Assembly: GCF_950023065.1 (NCBI RefSeq) | Contig: NC_088679.1 | Coordinates: 9,238,001-9,302,000, forward strand | DNA from: Planococcus citri | Lineage: Eukaryota > Arthropoda > Insecta > Hemiptera > Pseudococcidae | Length of the DNA stretch: 64,000 nt | Direction: 5' to 3' | Part shown: positions 21,200 through 34,400 of the stretch, in pieces | Numbering within the stretch: the stretch's first letter is position 1 | Layout: each line of letters opens with the position of its first letter | Notes under the pieces: generated by a model | Seen by the model: only the letters and a program-made list of their open reading frames with translations | What the model was told of the DNA's origin: nothing | Databases searched by the model: none | Translations under genes and position numbers: made by a program

Positions 21200-23420
21200 C
21201 TTATTTTAGAGCTTTTAGAAAATTTCTAAAAAATACAGTTCCCACGAAATCTTGCCAAATGAATTTAAAAAACAAACTTTCAACTATTGCAGATCGGTTA
21301 GATGCACTTTTTCATCTTCCTAGAGCATCTAGTGATATTTTGAAGTTTCTTGGAATTTCTTGCTAAACAGAAATTTCCGATAGGTTGTCTAAAATCTGCC
21401 TCCCCCCACCAGTGACATCAATCAAAAATGACTGTACAGATTCGAATCAATTTTAGTTCAATTTTTACACTTTTTAATCGTTCAACAAATTTTTTAATAG
21501 GTTATTAGGTAATAATTTTGATTTTCATCTTGATTTAATTTAAATTTAATTAATCAAGAAAATTTTCGAGGGTGGTTTCTAATCTTGTGAGTTTGATTCC
21601 AGAGAAATAATTGTGATTTTTTTTTTTAATGCAGTACAGTACCTACACCTACCTAGCTTTACTTATTAACATTTTCAATAAAACTGATGAAAATTCATTT
21701 CTGACCTGATATAAATTTATTGAAAGAAAATGACGCCATTTTCAGATGACCATTAAGCCTCTATAATGAGAATTTGACCTCTTTCCTTTTTTTTTTTTTT
21801 TTTTTACAAAATTTACAATTTTTTAAAAGGTTTGAAAATGAATTTACACAGTTGAATACTTGACTTCCACTTACTCTAAGGTGCCCAGTGACAAATATGA
21901 ATCTCAAGTGCAACTTTTCAAATCAGACTTTAAAGTTTAAACCTTTAAAAACCCAAAACATTGAAAGTAGTCAAATTAGAAAATTATGGAAATATCTGAG
22001 CCAGTTAGGTAGATACGTAGGTATACTTACCCAAATTTAGAATTTTTAGTATTTTTTTTTTTTTAATTTGAATTCACAAAAAATGGATTTTTGAGTAAAG
22101 CACCCTAAAAGACGGTATAAATTAAACTTTCAGTAATTTTATACAGTCAAATTTTTAAATCTATGTAGATATAAAAATAAAAAATGGTTTTAAATGGTGA
22201 ATTTTGACAGTATAGAGAAGAATTTCTTTCTCCAGAATGAGGGACGATCGGTTGATTTCACCCTCTGATTTGTCCAGCTGGAATTTGTGAGAACAATGGA
22301 TTTTCAGAAATATAAATTTCAGCAGGCGTAATCAATTCTCGCAACTTTGAAGAAAATCGAGCAATATCTAGAAAAGTTTGAATATATTTATAACTTGAAA
22401 ACTTCAGATGTATTAGGAATGGTGAAATTTAATTTTGGGAGATGGTATTTAGTCCAAACTGAAACAAAATTTTTTTATAAATTTTACAAAGAAAATGAAT
22501 TTTAGTATTTTATTCAGTATTGTAACCTTTGGAAAATTGTCCTGTCTGTATTTCATTAGGAAATTGTTTGCTCACCCAGTGACCGACTTTTCAATTTTTC
22601 AATTTTTTTTACCAAAACATAGAGACACATAATATTTACCTGGGTGATTTTCAGAAAAATTTCAGCAACAATAATGGAAAATTGAAGACTTTTGATGGAT
22701 TTTGAATTTTCCAATGTTCACGAAATGTTGCATTTGTAAGCGGATAGAAAAACTAAAATATGACAACTTAGGTATCCCGGAAGACCTCATTTTCTAGTCA
22801 GACTTGAATTCAAATATGCTCAGAGAGTCAATTTTGACAGGAATAGGGGAAATAATATTTTTCAAAAATTCAAATTTCTCAAAAAAATTTTAAAATGTCA
22901 AAAATAAAATGTTTATGCTCAATAGTTATTAGTGTACAATGTGTATGGTCCAGAGTCCAGAGATGAAACATTTCCAGAGTTAATTGCAGTGGAATGATTG
23001 CTCATTTTGATATTTTGAACCCTTCTTTGAGAAAATTCAAGCCAAAGAAACACTTTTTCTCACTTACATATGTTGAAAGTGGTCCTTAAAATGTGCTTGA
23101 ACTTAGAATATTGCCTAGAAAATATTTTTCGAATTGTACCTACCTACGTATCAGCTTGATTATACATTTCAAGATTTTGAGATATTTTTTTGAAAAAATT
23201 TTACACTTTTTTCTCACTTGTGCTGAAAATGATGTTTGAAAAAAGTGAAAAAATTGGCTTCCCAAAAAACCATCATCTCCAGTTTGCTAATTCATGACAT
23301 GTGCATGATGTTCCAGCAGCAAAAATTATTGCATAAAAATGTACCTATACTATAGGTACCAATATTAGAGCTCTTATCATCAGCAATTCACTCGATATTT
23401 TTTCGTTTATCTGTTCACAG
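21200..23420. other. AT-rich DNA upstream of the neuroligin exon, no gene
   Basis: I find no exon of neuroligin or any other gene here on either strand. It contains poly-T runs and TAGGTACC strings. If the exon at 23421 is part of an intact gene, this is intron. Confidence 0.5.
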
Positions 23421-24409
23421 GCATCAAACCAAAAGTGAAAAACCACTTCAGAGCTCACCAGTTATCAGTATGGCTGAGATTGATCCCAGAACTACATCGA
23501 GCTGGCATGGAAGACGTCAGCTTAAGGCACAACATGTTCCGAAACCACGAAGGTGATCTCTACGACGGTGTTGTGAAAACAGATCGTCATAATAATCCGA
23601 GTATAAACACGCGAAGACCTACCTTAACCAATAATGGAACAGTGGCTCAAGTCATCCAATCAATCACAACCCTGGAGCCTTTTTTAACCACCTGCGTTAA
23701 TGTTCCTTCGCTAATAACCACTAGTGATATTGTACCGTACAACTCTACAGATGTAAATAGTACCGGAGAACCTCAAGGATTAGTTACGTACTCGGCCACT
23801 CTAGGTCTAACCATAGCCATAGGCTGCACATTGCTGGTTCTAAACGTCCTCATATTCGCCGGAGTCTACTACCAACGTGATAAAACCCGAATGGAGATAA
23901 AGAATTTACAAGAACAACAACTCCAGCATCAGCAACAGCTAAGCAGTAACTCTAGTTCGCCTTATGGTTCTAAAACCATTCCGAGAGGGTACCAACCAGG
24001 CAGTATAATGTTAGATATCGAGCCGGATACAGCATCGATGATCCTAAATAGCGGTGGAACGTTACCTAAATCTTCGCAGCACGGGTTCAAGTACCCAACG
24101 AATTTAGCAACGTTACCGCGGCATTATCAATCCAAATCACATATCATCAAAAACGGCGATCATATATGTGAAGGTAAATCGCTGCATACGTTTTCTGAAA
24201 ACTGTGTTAGTTCGCCACCGAATGGATCAATTATCATGCCACCTTCGGCGTTACCTAAACCGCCTCCTCCGCCTAAATCAAGCCCTCCTCCGGAGTCTCA
24301 ACCTTTACTCCATACGGGACCTCATCATTTGGGTAATTCTATACAGCCTCATCAAAAAGGCGGTATACTAAAAGTTCCAGCTGCTGCGATCAGCGAAATG
24401 AGGGTTTGA
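23421..24409 (+). CDS. Neuroligin, last coding exon (C-terminal 329 aa)
   Basis: A good acceptor (CTGTTCACAG) precedes 23421. The exon opens in phase 1 as GIKPKVKNHFRAHQ, then VWLRLIPELHRAG, the conserved end of the neuroligin cholinesterase-like domain. A Ser/Thr-rich stalk with NST/NGT sequons follows, then one membrane segment (about residues 125-150 of the exon, TIAIGCTLLVLNVLIFAGVY). The cytoplasmic tail has about 180 residues, with a Gln-rich stretch, a proline-rich SH3/WW-type segment (PKPPPPPKSSPPP) and the C-terminus SEMRV, a hydrophobic PDZ-binding-type end. Neuroligins are postsynaptic adhesion receptors that bind neurexin outside the cell and scaffolds inside. No upstream exon is present in this window on this strand, so the gene is partial or its preceding intron exceeds 23 kb. 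The exon phase matches the second neuroligin at 45049. Confidence 0.92.
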
Positions 24410-27400
24410 CCTTCGTAATTCTGTGGTGTAGAGTGTTCTTTATTTATGGTAATTTTGTTTATATAATACTAAGTTCCAATTTTTTTTTTCACAAATCTTA
24501 TCGTTCCTGTTTTATTTATACGTTTGCATTTTATTGCTCAAAACGTTCGTTTATTTGTTTGTCGTGGTGGTTTTTTTTTTTTTTTTTGAAGAGACCTTGG
24601 ATAGATTGTATGTTTGAGGTGTGAGATGATGAGGTTTATTTTGAGTTGGATGAAGCCTCGATGGATACGATTCGATACCTTTTGATGCCTGCTGGTAATT
24701 TTTTAACGATTTTTTTTTTTGAACACACTCTATGGATACAAAAGGATAGGCTACTGAATATCTAAATCTGATTTCAAAATTGATGGTTCTTCTTTCGTCC
24801 CCCCCCCCCTCCAAATTCAAGCCCATCTCAATAGATTTGAATGTTCGATTTAACGCTTGGACCTCTCAAAATAATTTTAAAATGTTTAGCCAATCTAATG
24901 GAGCCTGTACTATGGTTCTGCATTTAAAAAAAATATATATTCCATCCAAAAAAAACACTGAAGTTGATCTTTTGATCATAAGGTAGGTAGGTACCTATAT
25001 GACTCATTTTTGAGATTATTCACATCGAGAATTCGAGTGTGATTTCTTGACCAAATCTCGATTTTCAAAAAGGAATGCAGAAATTTAAAATGACTAATTG
25101 AGTCAATACGAACTGAAAAATAGATTTTCAATACTTTGATAGGTACTTATTATTTTTTAATACTTGAAATTTCGTCAAAAAATCATGACGTGAGTATATT
25201 TGAAATTGTCTACGTAGGAATTAAGTAGGTGCATCGTGAAAAAAAAACGTCGGAAGATTTTGACCAAATTGAAAAAAAAACTCAATTTTGATTGAAATAA
25301 GTCATCTGTAAAAAATTATCTAAAGTCATCCACAAAAAATTTTAGTTCTACAGATATCTCTAGAGAGAAGACATTATCAAAGAGGAGGCATTTTCAATGT
25401 TTTCAAAAAAATCGTGTTTTTTGCTCTTGTCTCTATTCAATTTTTGTCTCAGAAAAAGGATCCAGTTCCAAAAGATGATAGATACCTATTTGAGATTCTA
25501 CAATATTGACCTTGGCTATTTTTTGGGGGAAAATTGGATTTTGATGGCGATAATCTTGCTCAACACAGAATATCAAATGTCACTTTGTGGAACTGCGCCA
25601 TTTAAAAAAAAAAAAAAAAAAAAAAAAAACAGGCTGTGTAGGGGCTAAAAGGAATAAAACCACAATTTTTTCATAAATTTCCTCTCTTTGAAAGCACATT
25701 TCTGTCCTCCAGAAGAGTACTTTTGAAGTTGAAATTGGAAATGGTGAATTTTCGAAATTACATTTCACTTTTGAAAATAACCAAGAAAATTGAAACCTTT
25801 CTGAAAGCTGCAGATTAAGTCGAGTTCGATGAAGAGTACTCTCCTGCAAGCTACTCCCCGGTCCCCCGGGTGGGAATTTTAGTTTCTTCGAACACTTGAT
25901 TGATTTTTATAATCGTTCTTAACAATTTCAAACTTTTCATCATTAGATAGATAGATTATTAGGTTACTCTAATTGAGTTTAAAACTCTCTAAATTTATTT
26001 CAATATTAAAAACAACATTTTTCCTTAAAATGAAGTACGTATAGGTATAAATACGTCGTTCTTTAAGTGAGCAATTTTATGCTTTCAATTTTTTTTGTTT
26101 ATTTTTGTGATTTCAATATTTTCTATCAAATAAGTATGATCATTCGATTTGAAAAATGAACGACCCTGAAAACAAAATAAAAAGGGACAAAATGGAAGGC
26201 CATTGAATTTTCCACTTGTTAAATGTAATTTCATTTTGGGTCTGTTTTGGATTTTTTTAAATTTATTTTTTAGGTAAAATTTTTAATAAATTGGACGTTT
26301 CTTTTGAATCTTAGAAATGGGCCACCCTTCAGAGACGAAACTAAGGTTTTTTTTCAGAGAGCTGTGAACTAAAATTTTTTGACTGGGATAAGAAAAAATA
26401 GGTACCAATTTTGTCGAATAAAATGGCGAGTTTTTCCAGAGAAATATTGAAGAGATAATAAATGATAATTTTGTCAATTGATAGGTATACGTATTTTATC
26501 ACTTATAGAAATTTTAATTTTCTATTAAAAATTTTTGGTTTTCTATTTCGTTCCATTTTGGAAAAGAAAGACGAATTTACAAGAGCGAATGCGAAGGCAA
26601 AAGCTCTCGAAAATTTGTACTTCAAAAAGTAAAACAAACAATATTTTTTATATAAAAAATTTTTTTTGGTTTAAAAATCAGACATGATATTTTTTTGAAA
26701 ATTTTAATTGAGAAGAAAAGTAAACAAGCCTGAGCAAAGCAAGAAAAAAAGTTATCGAAAAATCATTTTGAGAATAACAAACTGATTATTTTTTGTTTGC
26801 AGAGATCAATTATTGTTCAAGAATTTAGAATTTGAATGAATAACTTTTTTTTGTTGTAAATTTCAAATTTGAAAAAGACGAAGGATCTTTGAGCAAAGCG
26901 AGGGCAAAAGCTTCCAAAAACTCGTATTTTGAAAAGTAAAAAAAAATTTTTTTTTAATTTTTTATGCAAAAAGTATACTTAGGTATGTTTTTGAAATCCA
27001 ATACTTATTTTTTAAAATTTTAATGACTAGCTTTCTAACTAACTTAATATAATCCTTCACACGACAGGTGTAATAATCATGCAATTAATCCCCCCTCCTC
27101 CTCCAAAAAAAAACAATAATTTTGTTGAATAAGAAAAGTAAACGAGGCCGAGCGAGAAGTTACAATTAGAGGTAGAAACTTTCATTCGTCGACTTCAACA
27201 TATTTGAAGATTTTTTTCGAATTCATTCCATTTTTAAATTGTCTTTGAAACGTTTTAAAAACGCTAAAAAAAACTCGACGCAAAAGGTTTCATCACTCGT
27301 ATCCATCGAGGAGAGACTAGAATTATGCTGGAAATTAGAAATGTTGAAAGTTCGCTCTTATAGTTGTTCTTTTTTATAAGATCTCACCGATAGTAAATGT

Positions 27401-28437
27401 GAAATTTAATATGTAAGTACGAATGATTTGGATTTTAAGGCGGACCAAACACTCTAGATTATGTTCAATTCGACGAAGTATCCATTAAATAAAAAACATA
27501 ATTAGATAATAAAATTTCTGCGAATAATTTTTCTACAAAGTGTATCTACCTTGCAAAAAAAGTAAGTAGGTAGGCATCTTTTTCTTGGTGAATACATTCT
27601 TTTGTATCATTTTGTGTTTATATAAATTAACAAACAAAATATTACCATTTTCTTATTTACCTATACTTTTAAACTTGATCGCTTGTAAAAGAAAATTCAT
27701 TGAATCAGAAAAATTATCAATAAATTCCGTTTACTCGAGCAGAAAAAAACCAGGGTCACGATTTAAAGAATCTGTGTTTCTCTTTTCAAGGAAAATAGAT
27801 ATAAAGCAATACTAAGTAATGAAGTAAATATTCTACCTATATTAACATTTGTATGTTCTAAATTTCACTCAAATCTGAACAACAATCATGTCTGTGTTTG
27901 CAGATTTTGAATCATATTTGCATTTAAATTTTCCAGCAATTGTACATTCAACGACCTACGTGTGTTTTTGCTGTAAGTGAATAATTATTTTTCTATGTTT
28001 TGTATACCTATTTATCTACCTACGTCATTAAAGTAAAAAAAAAAATTCGTCGACTTGAATATTATAGTAAATTGATTGTTCGTATTTCGCACTCGTGGTT
28101 TATTAAATAAAATGAATATTTAATTGTACAAATTAATTATTTTGTAATTTTGTTACCTTATAATTTATAAAGATTTTTTTTTTCAGATTATGATCTATAT
28201 ACTTGAAAAGTTTCTTGTACATGTAATTTAATGTTACGATAAATTTATCCTTGTTTACACATTTCTTACCATGAAAACGAAGTATGTATTACGAAAAATT
28301 AAATAAAACGAAACTTTGTTAATTTTTTATATTGTTCTTGCGTTTTTTTTTTAATCGTTCGAAAACCAAAACTTTTGTATTGGAACAGTTCGCGAATTAT
28401 TTTTCATATTATTACTCCTTGTCCTTCCATACAATAT
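24410..28437. other. 3' flanks between convergent neuroligin and TRPC genes
   Basis: I recognise no gene. The neuroligin 3' UTR presumably runs into the start of this stretch; the first AATAAA on the plus strand I notice is near 25652. A minus-strand AATAAA at about 28096-28101 could end the TRPC transcript. There are long homopolymers (T at 24570, C at 24800, a 28-base A run near 25602). Confidence 0.45.
26570..26960 (+). repeat. Dispersed repeat cluster with GAGCAAAGCGAGGGCAAAAGC core
   Basis: Three relatives lie within 400 bp: GCGAATGCGAAGGCAAAAGC near 26585, GAGCAAAGCAAG near 26733 and GAGCAAAGCGAGGGCAAAAG near 26890. At least two are followed by an AT-rich tail ending in AAAAGTAAAA. The same pattern occurs near 43, 9000, 51130, 51270 and 51430, and inverted near 660. 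It is a high-copy family of unknown type. Confidence 0.55.
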
Positions 28438-31400
28438 TTATAACCACCTGCCATCCCTAGGTTTCCCTTTAACAAACGTAGGGGGAGGGGGAGGATGAGG
28501 ATGATGTTCGACAGTCAAAACAACTTCATCTTTCTTCTTCGGTTTTTCACCTTTAGCTTCACTTGGAGCTGAAGGTTTTGCGGCACGAGACGTTGAAGGA
28601 GCTTCTTCCTTGATCGAACTGTGCAGAAGAGATTCCCTATGTTTGCCTTGCAATGCAGGTACAATACCTTCTGATTTTAATTTGCCTGGTTCGGCGTCTC
28701 GTAATTTCATACTTGAACTTTTAGGTCGTGGTCGAATGATCGAATCTTGCCTCCTGTACTGACTACCTTTAGGTGTCAAACTGCCTGCTAAAATTATTCG
28801 AAAATTAGAAATATTCGTAGACTGGAAATAGAATAATCGATTCGTTATGAATACCTTGATCTAATAAACCTTCGTCCATAGATACTCCTCGAATGCCTTC
28901 GTACTCTTGCTTGATCAATGACATTTTGAATTTAGCATAAGCGATACGAGCTGTAGGATTGATTTCAGCCAGCTGTGGATTATATTCGACTAATTTTTCC
29001 GGATCCATGTCCATCAACGAGGGTCCTTGGTGTTCTAAAATATACCTGTCGTGGACACGCGTAAAATATCGTTAATTTATCCATGCAGTTAAATTTCAAC
29101 ACGAACACTCGAGTAAGTATAAGTATAATGGAAACTCTCGATGAAATATATAAAAGGCAATTTTAAGGGTAAAGGAAAAGATTGCTCGACGACGGTTAAA
29201 ACCTAATGAGATGTTTCGCGTTGTGTGCATCGAGCTCGTAAAATGTATTAAATATGTGAATTTGAGTTTCTCTCGAACAAGCTTCGTGTTTTCGACATAG
29301 AGATATAGTACACGAGAAGGAGAAAGAGAGAAAGTGAAAAAAAATTCCTGCACAATTCTCGTAAATTCTTTGTAGATTAAAAACACTTTTACCTTCTGAC
29401 GCTTTGCTGACGCAGCTTTCTTTCAGCTTCGCTTGTACTGCCAATTGGATCATGAACTATACTGCTATGTCTAACTAAAGCATTCCAATCTCTCTTTTTC
29501 GAATCGGCTCGTCCGATTGCTTTGGCAATTTTACCGAATATATTTTTAGTAACTTTTTCGGTAGAGATAATTTCATTGACTACGCCTTCGACGATACCTA
29601 TTTGAAAATCTTTAATAATACGTCTTTCCATAATACGTTCTTTTTTCCCTTGAGCTGCAAACACAATGAACGAAAGTTTTATACTCGTGTATTCGTTTGA
29701 ACCTGGTAAGTGGATATTTTTTATACGTAACTTTTTTTTGAACAAAAAAAAACTCACCGGGAGTTATCTCGTGTCTGGATATTTTCGGTACTTTGAAATT
29801 ATTCTGACTGAAGACGTCCATTAACTCGAACCTTAAGGTGGATATGTCATGACGTACTTCGGCTATATCGTCTTCGGTGACGGAAAATTCTTCCATTTTT
29901 TTCTGCTCTACCGTTACGTACCTTCTGATAAGTAATTGCATGATGATATCGTATCGCAGATCCGCTTTTTCTCGATTTATTTCCATTTTTCTCTGAACGA
30001 TATCGAAAATTTACATTAAAAAAACAACGTTTTTTTAAATCGAATCGTGCATCAAAATGGAAGGGAAAAAAGAGAAAAAAAACTAATATAGGAAATACGT
30101 TTCAATTAATACGTTCGACGACGACGACGTTGAACGAAATTTACAATTTACATTCACTATAACGCTTACTTACCGTTTTCGAAGCTGTTTTTTTATTTTT
30201 CTTATAAGAAAATAAATGTTCTATATTTTTAAAAGTTGGAAATAAGTTGAACGGTGGCGGGACAGTATCTCCGTCTTCGAAAAAGCTAATGAATAATTTA
30301 CTGCGGGCGAATTTCCATTCCATGTCAGCTCTTGCCTGAAAATATTTATTTTTATAGTTGGTAAGGTAGGTATTATAGGTAGTGAGAAAGCATTATACTA
30401 GTAAATAACGTTAAGAAAATTATAAAATATCACGTACAGATATGATTTGATAAGAATTAGACATCATGGCGATTAGCATATTTAATAGTACGATTATATT
30501 GATAGCTGAATAGCATCCGAATATTAATAAACCCCAAAATCGAGTAAAACTTTTGATTCCGGTTAAATCGAAAGCTGTCAGGTCAACCAATCCGAAACTC
30601 GCCCAGAATAAAGATTGCGATGTTTCGAATAAACTGAGAGAAAATAAATCGAGTTTTAAAATATGATTAGGTAAGTTTTTCAAGCATAAAAACAGCCAGG
30701 TGGGGGGGGATTTTTACTTGGCAAATCTTCTCCATATCGTGCAAGCTTTGTCAGCGTCTTCGAAATCTGGTATACCATCGTTATTATGGTAACACTTGGC
30801 TTCTTCTAAACCAGCAAAATACCACAGCAGTTGATTCAATCCTATAAAGGTAGGTAAAAATTAATAACAATGGCAGGTAAGTAAGTATAATATACATATT
30901 TATTAAAAATTCTCTTGTAGAATATAAGATGTTCTTAGAGATGAGTGATCAAACTCCATATTTGGATTAACATTTAATATAGGTCTAGGTGAAGAAGTAT
31001 TTTAAGTCTTCAAAAGTTTAACCGAGTGGATGAATTTCAGTCCAACTTGCAAATGAAGTGGCTACGAAAACATTTCGAAAAAAGTATCATAATTTAAAAT
31101 TACCTGCCAACTATTGTCTTCGTGAGCAAAATAAAATAATTGATGGATGAAAATTTTTTGAGAGGAAGAAGGAAGGGTGTTTACAAACTTTTTTCCATCA
31201 GATTTTGGGTAGGTTTAGTATCTTTATGAATACCTAGATTGAAAACGTTTTTTTCAGTTTTTAAAGTATTTTTAGGCAATATTTTATCGTAATTGGCAGG
31301 TCTATCTGAATTATTACAATCAATTTTCCAAAAAATTTCGACTGGCACTCTCCTTAAAATGCTCTAAAAGCAGTAGGATTTTACCAAGGGGAGGCAAATC

Positions 31401-34400
31401 CAGATTTTTAGGACTTGAAAAATCAAAATTTGGGCTGATTTTCTGAAAACCCTTCATAATTTATGACTTTATCCTGAGAATGAAGGCAAAACTAGTGTAT
31501 ATTCACGCCTTCTGGAGCGAATTCAAAATTCTGGAGAAATTGAAAATCACGCTGGAGGCTCCAGAATGGCTAGAAATTGTGAAATTTTGATTTGGGGAGT
31601 TAGTTACGGACAAAATACAGCGATTCGCGCAAATTTCAAACAAACTGTTATCTTTGGATTTTTAGGATTTTTTAATTTTGAAAAAAGCTGGTCAAAAAAC
31701 CACTCTTGAGGTGTCACTCCCAAAATCGGTTCAAATGTACCTAGATAAACTCGTTAAACCAGTCGAGAATAATACACAACTCGATTTTTAGCTGCCCAAC
31801 TGCATATTCATGCCTTCTGGAGCAAATTCAAAATTCTGGAGAAATTGAAAAATCGCGCTGGAGGCTCCAGAATGGCTGGAAATTGTAAAATTTGGATTGG
31901 GGGGTTAGTTTTGCACAAAATACAGCGATTCGCGTGAATTTCAAAAATTTCCATACAAATGGTCATCTTTTGATTTTTTTGATTTTTTAATTTTGAAAAA
32001 AGCTGGTCAAAAAACCACTCTTGAGGTGTCACTCCCAAAATCGGTTCAAATGTACCTAGATAAACTCGTTAAACCAGTCGAGAATAATACACAACTCGAT
32101 TTTTAGCTGCCCAACTGCATATTCATGCCTTCTGGAGCAAATTCAAAATTCTGGAGAAATTGAAAAATCGCGCTTGGAGGCTCCAGAATGGCTGGAAATG
32201 GTGAAATTTGGATTTGGGTAATTAATATTAGTTTTGGGACTTATATTGACCATTTTTATTGATCAAGTACGCACTTTTTAAAAAAAAGCATAAATAATCG
32301 CCAAAAACAGTCAATTTTGAATTTTAAAAAATTCGCCAAAAATCGAAAAATGAACTTGGGTAGTTGAAAATTTGGTTTTGGGGGTTTTAGACTATGCTCT
32401 TTCCAAAAATCACGGTCCCGTTCAAATCGGAGTGTGACACCTCAGGAGGTTCCCTTGTTAGCTAGACCCAAAGAACATGTACCTATTAAAAACGTTATCA
32501 ACATTTTAGATACCTAATTTTCATTTTAGAATTTTTGAAAAATGTTTAAAAACTCAAAAAATTTAAAAAAAAATCAGTTTTATAATAACTTTTTAACTTT
32601 TGCATGTTTTGACATTTTTTTAAACATCCCCTTACTCTCTTCTACTTTATCATTCAGCGAGTTTTCAATATTCCCAGAAATTTCAAATTGCTGCGGAAGA
32701 GTCAAAAACGACATTCAGCGCCTGTAACTTTGGTTGATACTTATTGAGCCCCCCTTTCGTCGTTACTATAAAATTCTGAGCTCAAGAGTTGATTTTTAAC
32801 CATTTTTAATTTTCAGAAAAAAATGAAAAATTCAAATTTTCAAAAACGGCATACTTTCTTACCACTTGCACAATTTTTTATTTCTTTTTTACGTTTTCCA
32901 ATGTTTCATTTTTTTTTTTTGAACTGGCTCCACTGGAATTCTGCATTAAGCATTTAAGCAACTAACAATTTGAAAATGAACAAAAAGTGTCTGATAACTT
33001 CCAAATAAATTATAATTACTCAGGACTAAAATTAATTTTTGGATATTCCACAGAATTTTGAAATTTTTGGAAAAAATTGAGAACTTGAGAGAGGGCAGAT
33101 TGCCCCCACTGCCAAAGGTAGTGCTTATGTTATGAACCCCTTATATTGAAAATATTGGTAACGTCTGAAATACTTTAGAAATAGGCTAAGTACATACTTA
33201 TTCAGTTGCGATGTACTCGCGCATATAGGGCTGCGCACCCTTCTTATTAAAGGGTTCGCGGCTCCTTTGACATTTATAGCCCAAGATAGGGATTTTGGGC
33301 ATAAATAAGGAAAGTCACATAAATTCTACAATTTATGTGTAAGTAAATGTACTTAGCAAGTGCGTGATTGGTCCACCACTTTTAGGGGTGGGAGATTGAC
33401 CATTTTACGCTGCTTTTATAATACTGATCTTCGCTTCAAGAAATTACTCTTTTTCGGATATTCGCGATAGTCGGTTCTTGAGTCAGTGTTAACAAAATAA
33501 TACCATGGACGAGCTCCCAAATGGGGGAGGCCATGGTATGGCTCTTTTTCATTTAACACCATCTCGCGCATGGTTAATACTACTTAATAATTATAGATTA
33601 ATCGATCTTCCATCGATTAATAACAAGTGTACCTATTTGGTGATTGAGGAATGCACCCGGGCATATCCTCATTACGCAAAGTGATACAAGTGCCTCTTTT
33701 AGTTAAGTTCCATCAACGCCCTTAAGTATTAGGTGGGCTTTAGAAGAGATGGAAAACGTGTACAGTTCACGTAAGTGATGCTTGCACCTACTTCGTTTAT
33801 TATTAAGCCTTTTTTCCCATAGGAGTGTAGACCATGGTGTCGAACTCTATGGTGACCAAAATCATGTGCTTTTCGCGTAAACCTTTTATTTATATGATTA
33901 TTCTCGTGTATATATTTCCATGTGTGTATTTTCGCCTATCCTATTTGTTGTGTCTGATAGGGTAAAATCTTATATTTAGGATTATTGTCTCCTTCTTAAT
34001 GACTCGCATCTCGTAAATATGCAGAGTTCATTCCTATGTGTAAATTCATTGGATTACTTACTCTCTGTCAAAACTATTAATTAATGACTTTCGATGAATT
34101 TGTGTACAAAAATGTAAATATACTTAGTAAGCATCAAAGTGTCTTGTTTATTACGTATATTCTTTTAAATGATGTATAGGGCAGATTAGACAAACTACCG
34201 CCCGTCTGAGCTATCTAGGTATTGGCAAATATTCCCCGCCTAAGGAATATTTCTAAATTTAACCCCCATTGGTATTGGTTCCCCCCTATATCACGTTAGG
34301 TAGTTATGCTCGTCTCCCCCATATCAAACTTGGTGGAGGCTCTGAAATGGCCTGAAAAAAGTCGTTTTCAAAGTGGTGGAAAGTAAGGTTGAACTGAAGT

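Noticed and set aside
33088..34330. The dispersed element as a solo LTR
   Set aside because: No TG...CA ends with a short target duplication could be fixed from the two copies, and no primer-binding or polypurine site is adjacent.
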